Shown: piece by piece, positions 57,526 to 64,000 of the stretch | How the letters are laid out: each line of letters opens with the position of its first letter | How positions within the stretch are numbered: the stretch's first letter is position 1 | NCBI GenBank assembly: GCA_963969365.1 | Contig: OZ017756.1 | Coordinates: 1,426,001 to 1,490,000 of the forward strand | Length of the DNA: 64,000 nt | Direction of reading: 5' to 3' | Source of the DNA: Asterochloris sp. CNOR1 | Lineage: Eukaryota; Chlorophyta; Trebouxiophyceae; Trebouxiales; Trebouxiaceae | Notes under the pieces: model-generated | Database searches by the model: none | What the model saw: the letters and a program-made list of their open reading frames with translations, nothing else | What the model was told of the DNA's origin: nothing | Position numbers and translations under genes: made by a program

Positions 57526-60500
57526 ATGAAACGGGAGGGCACGGAGCGCCAGGATTCAGGGGCTGTGCTTTTGGAGGAGGTTCTCATTGCTGAAGGCTCG
57601 GATGATGTTTCAGACCTGGAGGCCGGTCTCAGCAGGCGTGCTCCAGACAGCAGCAGTGCCGAACCCTCAGCAGCTCCGCTGCTCAGGCCAAGTGGAAGTC
57701 ATGGCGCTCCTAGGCGTCTGAGCTCTGCTCAAAAGCTCGTTCAAGCAGTGAGCAAGAGGAGCTTTGGCAGGTCTCCTGGCCAGCAGGCCACAGGAGGCTT
57801 ATCATCTGTGGGCATGCTCGCTGAGCCAGAGGAGCTGGTGACAGTCAGCCCTGCCCCCTCAGGGACAGCTCCAGGCATCCCTCACAAAGCCGCGCCAAAA
57901 AGTGCAATGAAGAAGCACCCAGGTGGGCATGCATTTTGGCCAAGGGTTAGGTCACTATCCGCATGCTGTCCTGGATGTACTTACGTGCAGCGCCTGTCAT
58001 GTGTGCTTTGATCAGACCGGGCTTTGAACAGTAGATGGGAGGCATGGTTGGCTGGGCTGAGGATGAGCATGCTGCCAGGCTGGCACTGTTGCCACATTAC
58101 TGATGTTGTGTGCTGCAGCTGAGGGCAATGGGACTCCAGGACCCCCGGGCTCTGCTCAGCGGCCTGGTGAGCTGGCTTCCTGGCATTGCAATGCAGCGCG
58201 ACCAGCAATGGGAACAGCACACAGGATAGCACACATTCTGAGCCTGCCACGCTGAACCGCAATACAACCACCTACCAGCTCGGCTGCTGAGCAAGCATGA
58301 CTACGCGATCATGGCAGACCACCCCTCATCATCTGATTGGGCGGTTGCAGCTCTACGTGCTGCATTCAGTCTCGTCTCTGTGGCTTCAGCAAGACATTTT
58401 GAGCTTGCTTGCCTGGCTGCCTGCTTGATCGTTGCCTGCAGGCATGGCATGCTACCCTTTACCGTGCTGTGCTGTGGCTGGTGTTTGACAGCCTGTCTTC
58501 GGCTGTCTGCAGCGCCCTCGCCACTGGACGCACTGCCCCCTCTGCCGCCCAAGGAGGGGCGAACTGACCATGCACGGTCTATGCTGTCTGATGCCCAGGC
58601 TCAATGGGATGAGCAGCAGAACCAGCTCAAGCCGGTGAGCAGTGCCTGAAAGAGGCCCATGCGTGAGCCGCTGGGAGCAGTTGCGAGAGTAGCTTTTGGC
58701 CTCGTCATGCCAAGCTGCTCCCGGACTGGCAGGTGGCGCTCAACAGCGTGCGGCGCTTGCAGAACGCTGCGCGTGGGCTGCTGTGTGGTTGTCTGGCAGT
58801 CCTTGGGCATTGCTTGAGATGCGCTTTCGGGCCTTCATGTGCCTCTCCTTGCAGACCTAGGCATGTACACAGCAAGCCTGGCTGGCCAGGCACAGCTGAC
58901 GAGCCACACGTGTGTCTGCAGGAGAGAGACCCCCCGCACGCTCGACGCAGCCCAGGCGCTGCCAGGTTTTTGGACCCATCGACCTCCTCTAGCTTCAAGT
59001 GAGCCTTCATGAGACTGCCATGCATGCAGCAGGGCTGGTGCTGTCACACGCTCTGGCAGCGCAAGGTCGCACTGCAAGAGTGTGCAGTAGGTAGTGCGCC
59101 TGCTTCCAGCAATACTTGTGATCTCCTGACACATCTGGCTGCCAAGCTGCACCACATGTGAAGGGGCTGGCTGACAGATCAGCAGGGGTTGCTCAGGGGC
59201 TAAGTCTGCAGAGAGGTGTGCCAATCTCCAATGGCACGTCTTAAAGAGCCCACCAGGGACAGTGTGGTGCCATCTGGCAGGGTCAGATGAGGTCTTGAGG
59301 CTGCTGCAGCCTATGTGCTGAGGGCGGGCATCCAAATTCTGACTTGACCAGGGCCTGGAAGGCTGGGGAGTCTGAGCAAGTAGGGTGCCGTGTGGACAGC
59401 CAGCAGAAGGGGTGTCCACACCTGAGAGGGGTTGCATCCTTGGGCTGCAGGGTCCCTGCCAGCGGGCTGCGGCAGACCTTTGCAGACAGCTTGTGGAGGC
59501 CCTGCCTGTGCAGAGTTGCCTTTCTCTGCCTGCAGAATCCCTGCAAGTGGGCTGCGGCAGACCTCCCACAGCCAGTATGCGGGGGACCTGCACGTGGAGA
59601 TGAAGGAGGTCATGCCCCACATCCCGGAGTTTGATCAGCCCACTACCAAAGGGGTGGACCCTGACCCTGGCGACCGTGCCTCAGTGAGCATGCCAGCCTG
59701 ACTGCAGCACGTAGCAACCCCTGACAGAACATGGTTGATTCTGACTCAGGCAATTATGCCTCACTGCCCACAGTGCACATTCCTGGTGGCTTCGAGAAGC
59801 TGTGGGCTGCAGCCTTGACAGCCCGCCACCACGAGTGAGGATCCTGACCCCGGCTTGTGGCCATGGCACAACCTCAGCTTTTGACAGGAAGTTTCAGCGC
59901 CCTGCATGGAGCCCTCATCTCTTGATCACAACACAAACTATCAGCACGGGGGTCGCTCTGCATAGGCTGTACGTCCTGGGACTCTGTTTGTTGTGCTTGT
60001 GCATCATGGGGCACTTAAGCTACAGTCAGGCCGGGTGGGGCAGGGCAGCCCAGTGTGCCTGTCACTTCCCAGATGCCCGGGCAGAGCCTCCAAGTGAAGT
60101 CTTCTGTGAACTCCATCACATCTTCTGCTGCCTGCACAGGAGCAGGACGATGAGAGCGCCAGAATGGAGCGCGGCGACGACATCGAGTTGGAGAAGAAGA
60201 AGCACCACAAGCTGCTGGGCATTCGGCGCAAGCTTATCAGGGCATTGCTGATGCCCATGCTGTGCCTGCTGTTTACGGCGGCCGCGGTGACTGTGTACAA
60301 CCTGAAGTACGACCTGGTGAGGCCAGCAGACCTGCCAGCGTGCAGCGCATGATGGTGCGCCCCCAGTGCAGCATTGGAGGGGCACTTACTAGTCTGCAAC
60401 ATGCAGCCCCTGTGATGCTTGGCTAGCCTGTTTGAATGCCGCAGCTGTATGCTGTCAGCCTGCAGATGCTGCCTTAGTACAGCCTTAGCTGCGTACGAGA

Positions 60501-63500
60501 GGCTGCTTTCGGTGTGTGCAGCCGCCTAAGTGTCACGTCAGCATGGCACAGTGCAAGCAGCATCATGTACATTGCTACTGCTGTCAGGCACTGTTCATTG
60601 CCAGTCTTGCCTACTACAGTTCCTAATGCATGGGCCCTGGCCATGCAGTCAAGCTCACACAGCCAGAAAGGTTGGGTGATATGCAGCATGCCAGCCCTCA
60701 GCCTTGGAGTACCGTAGGCTGCAATCTGCTGCCAATGTGCCCTTCAGCCTGCCATCGCTCTTGCGTGCAGGTGCTGGTATTCTTTGAGCTGTGGCGGTGG
60801 CTTTTCTTCTTTGCTGGGCTTATTGCAGCCTACTACGTCGCCTACTACTGCATGCAAGTCGTGGTCGTGATGATTGAGTCGCAATTCTTCACCTTCCGCC
60901 AAGTTCTTTACTATGTCATTGGCATACGGGTAAGTTCAGCAGTCACTATGACACCGTGTGGCATGCAGCAATAGTGCCAGGCGGCTGCTCGTCTGCAGCT
61001 GCATGCCTGGGGTCATGGCAGACTGCTGGTTGCTTGACTGGACTGAAGCGCACAGAGGCAGCCCCATGCTGAAACATGACTCGAGCTGCTTATGTGGGCG
61101 CAATACTGGCAGACCTATGCGTAAGCCGCCGCCAGCTGTCAACTTTTGGTGAGTCAGTCCGGCGTTTTTGAGGGCGCTGCTCCTGTAGCCTGCCCGACCC
61201 GTGTGTGCCTGTGCGATGTGCAGGTCGGCCTTGAGCGAGTGGTGAGGCAGGGATTCATCATCGCCCTGTTTGTCGGGATCTTTGAGCCCTCTGCGCAGCT
61301 CAACAAAACCACAAACAACCGCTATGTCAACCTGCTGCGGTGAGGGGCCCTCTATGGCAAAGCACAGGCCAGGCTGCAAGTCAACATGCGCTACAAAGTA
61401 CGACTGTCGCAGTGTTACACACGCATGATTGCTTCAGGAGGCGCTGCGAAGCCAGCCTATGCAGACATTGTGCCCTCACCTGGACCCCTAGTAGCCTGAA
61501 CTGCATGCCGTCAACAAGCTGCTGGGGCATGCATCATGTCTCGACATGCTGCTAGCAGGCCACTCATGTTCATTGGCAGTTCTAGCCCACACCCTTTGAG
61601 TGCAGGCTGCATGAGGCTTGCTGGGGTGCATTTTTGTAAGCATGCCACAAAACCTGACTTGGTGCTGTCTGCAGGCTGCTAGGGTGCATCATGCTCTTCC
61701 TGGCAGCCAATGTCACCAAGAAGATTGCTGCCAAGATCATGTCAGGCCACTTCAACCAGGCCTCACACTATGACAAGATGCAGGACTCCCTCCGCAAGGT
61801 GAGCCTGATTGACTGATGCGTCTCACATCAGACCCATGGCAGCGGTGTCTGCAGGATAGAGTAGAGCTTTTGCGAATCACTGGCTCCAGACCAGGCCCAC
61901 CACTAGCCCATGCACCAGCAGGGAAGGCCTGCATGGTGTGCGCTGCTGTGTTGCGGAAGCACTTTCTGTGCATTGGGAGATGTGTAGCTGTGGGGGGCCA
62001 ACTGAATACAGGAGACACAGAGGGAACTTTGCAGCACAACATCCCAGGTTGTGCTACCGGACAGCGCAGCTGGCAGCCAAAAGGGTGTCCATGCCTGTTT
62101 GTGATATCGGCACACACAAGAAACAATGACCAGAAGACAGCAGCAGCTCGCACACGGCTTCGTGGGACTTGCTCCATGCATTGCTGGCAGCTGGTTCTGA
62201 TGGCCCAGTCAGGCGCTATTGCTCAGCACTCCACCTACAGGATTGCCCTGCTTGATGCGGGTTGCTGCGCAGCCTGCGCTGGCTATGCCTGCAGAGGATC
62301 AGCCAGCTCAGCTGAGCGCCAGTGCCCAGCCTCCACCCTGCTGAAAGGGGCTGCCCGACTGTCTTTACGCCTGAGCTGGCTGACAACCGCAGAACAGCGC
62401 CTGCAGGCACCGACAGCCCAGTGCTAGGGTCACCTCCTGACCAGCTGCAAGCAGCAATCCACTTGACTGACTGCGTGCTGCTGTCTGGCGCTGCAGGAGT
62501 ACTTCCTGCTCGCACTGTCTCAGCCGAGGACGGATCGGGAGATTGATGACCCTCTCAAAGAGAAGCCATCTGGACTGGCAGGCCTACGCACCAAGTCCTT
62601 TGCAGCCACCGGCAAGCTGGTGGGTGGCGTGGGCGGACAGGGCGCAGCATGTCAGCGCTGTGCTGTGGTGCCGCTGGCAGGCTGCTGGTTGCCTTCACAG
62701 AGTCCAGCAGGCCGCTGCTTTGCTTGTCTGTTCACCAGCATGCTGGTGCGCATGGCAGGCTAGGATGTGCTCTTCTGTCAATGTCTTTGAGCCTGTCATG
62801 CCCCTGCCTGTGCTGCCACCGCAAGGGGAAGCACGCCTCACCGAGAGCTGGGCATATTTGCCAGCACTCCGGCCGGTGTGAGTAGAAGATCTTGGCTAGC
62901 TGCGGCTTGTGCTGCCTTGTAACGTACAGGACATTGGGCTGTGGGCCTGATGCTGGAGGCAGGCTGAGATGTTGCTGCCTGAGCTGGTAAGCGCCCAGCA
63001 CTGTGTGCGCGCCCAGGGGGCCTTGGCGCGGGCAGGCGCTGTCAGGACCAGACCTCTCCAGTGCCTTGGCCCAGCGCCGCAGATGAAAGGGCGTGCAGGC
63101 CTCCTGGCAGAGATTGCTCACCATGCAGCTGCACTGGTTGGAAGGGCTTACGTACATCCCTTCAATGGCCCCACCATCCAGGCGCTCTAGTCCTTCGGGC
63201 CCTTCCAAGAAGCGTCAGCTTTGTAGGCCACAGCCCAAAACCTGCTTCTTAGGCACACTGCCCTTCATCTGCGGATCCAACGGCCGAACCCCTCCTAGTC
63301 CATGAAGCTTCATTACGCACCCTGGAGGTCCGGTGGCATGTCGTGATGTCACAGTGTGCCGTCACCTTGCACCACATCTGCCCGCAGATCCAGGGCCTGA
63401 AATCCTTCAAGTCCATGAAGCGCGGACCTGCCTCAGCAGCAGGAGCCCCCGTGCCTCTGGCGTCCCAGGACAGCCTGGCTTCCCACGACTCCCTGACGGA

Positions 63501-64000
63501 CACAGATGACGAAGAGGAAGAGGAGATGCGGCAGAGGGAGGCAGCAGAGCGGCGGGAGAAGCGGAAGCAAAACACGGCTGGCAGCCAGCCCACCGCCAGT
63601 CATACTGGGGAGGAAGAGGGGCTGATTGTGGTGCCCTCGGCAGCCAGCATCTCAAATGCCGAGGTGGGCTGGGGCCCCTGCTGGTTGCCTTCTGTGCGGA
63701 ATGTGTAAGGGAGGGGGGAGGGATTGGCAACAGGCCCCTTGCCTGCTCCTAGTTGCAGTGTGAGGGGTGGCTGTATACTTGCCATGCTGGAGAGGAGGGA
63801 GGGCCTTGTGGTGCCCTCAGGCGTCAGCATCCCAGATGCTGAGGTGGGGCTGGAGCCACCTGCTGGTGGCTTCTGGGGCACTGGGGAGGCAAGCAAGACT
63901 AAACTGAGTCCTTGCCTGTGGAGCCTGGCATTTAGGCTGCTGGGCCACCGCCCTCCTCTCCATCATGACACATTAGTCGTGGCTCGTTCAGCTAGCGACT
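57526..64000 (+). CDS. MscS-like mechanosensitive channel (MSL), 3' truncated by window
   Basis: Plant/algal group II MSL-type channel, likely in the plasma membrane. Exons 57526-57922, 58119-58166, 58513-58634, 58922-58998, 59536-59683, 60140-60316, 60771-60929, 61224-61339, 61675-61798, 62497-62619 and 63388-63663 are read; the pore-lining and beta domains lie beyond the edge. About 260 N-terminal residues are Ser/Pro/Glu-rich and disordered, as in plant MSL8-10. Membrane segments: LLMPMLCLLFTAAAVTVYNL, LWRWLFFFAGLIAAYYVAYY, the FRQVLYYVIGIR loop, GFIIALFVGIF, and GCIMLFLAANVTKKIAAKIM. The diagnostic MSL motif is HFNQASHYDKMQDSLRKEYFLL. A linker with GLRTKSFAATGK follows, then a charged exon with DTDDEEEEEMRQREAAER and a basic run (KRKQN), which sits before the MscS domain as in plants. 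All listed joins from 57526 to 62619 keep frame. Confidence 0.85.
59443..59510. repeat. relic of MSL exon 5 start
   Basis: GGGCTGCGGCAGACCT occurs in both this copy and exon 59536-59683; conceptual VPASGLRQTFAD parallels IPASGLRQTSHS. Confidence 0.9.
61505..61650. repeat. two relics of MSL exon 9 start
   Basis: AAGCTGCTGGGGCATGCATC (about 61517) and GCTTGCTGGGGTGCATTTTT (about 61616) resemble CAGGCTGCTAGGGTGCATC at the acceptor of exon 61675-61798. Confidence 0.65.
63778..63895. repeat. ~180-bp downstream copy of MSL exon 11 end
   Basis: GTGGTGCCCTCAGGCGTCAG and the GATGCTGAGGTGGGG donor copy 63629-63670; similarity continues into intron sequence. Confidence 0.92.

Noticed and set aside
1-64000. 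Transposable element or retroelement
   Set aside because: No reverse transcriptase, transposase, integrase, terminal repeats or target-site duplications were seen; repeats are local exon-edge copies.

Overview
This is nuclear DNA of a eukaryote, most likely a green alga. Every recognisable protein is split into many short exons joined by GT-AG or GC-AG introns whose acceptors are almost always TGCAG. The gene set fits a chlorophyte: a MAP-kinase phosphatase with a gelsolin-like tail as in land plants, an MSL-type mechanosensitive channel, a bacterial/plastid-style glycerol-3-phosphate dehydrogenase, and two axonemal proteins (an outer-arm dynein docking subunit and a radial-spoke RSP7-like protein). 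A trebouxiophyte with a zoospore stage is my best guess; that is inference from gene content, not from a search.

Layout: a GT31-type galactosyltransferase enters from the left edge (+, ends 1865). Next come an ODA-DC2/ODA1 dynein docking gene (+, 2180-9586), a class I alpha-mannosidase GH47 (-, 15073-9720), a DBP9/DDX56 DEAD-box helicase (-, 20935-15307), a cyclic-nucleotide-gated channel (+, 21320-31624), a PARP-type zinc-finger protein (-, 35912-32193), a core-2/I-branching glycosyltransferase (+, about 36269-39155), a glycerol-3-phosphate dehydrogenase (-, 43131-39283), an MKP1-like phosphatase (+, about 43992-49303), a secretory protein with a glycosyltransferase-like DDD motif (+, 50692-55121), an RSP7-like protein (+, 55559-57164) and an MscS-like channel running off the right edge (+, 57526->64000). 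I found no RNA gene, transposon, CRISPR array or operon. I rebuilt most exons by hand. For the GT31 part, GH47, DBP9, PARP-finger, GT14, GPDH, MKP1, the DDD-motif gene and RSP7, the listed exons join in frame from start (or window edge) to stop, which is strong support for those models.

The genes do not form one pathway. Recurring themes are secretory-pathway sugar enzymes (GT31, GH47, GT14, the DDD-motif protein), flagellum (ODA1, RSP7) and membrane signalling (CNG channel, MSL channel, MKP1).

The most unusual signal is inside the introns. In at least nine of the twelve genes, introns carry degenerate tandem copies of the edge of a neighbouring exon together with its splice site. Copies of an exon's 5' end plus TGCAG acceptor lie in the upstream intron; copies of its 3' end plus donor lie in the downstream intron. 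Spacing is mostly about 23-200 bp, and ages range from nearly identical to barely recognisable. These ladders seem to account for a good part of the intron length. A second feature is frequent GC-AG introns (GCAAG donors), at least 11 of roughly 105, each supported by reading-frame continuity.
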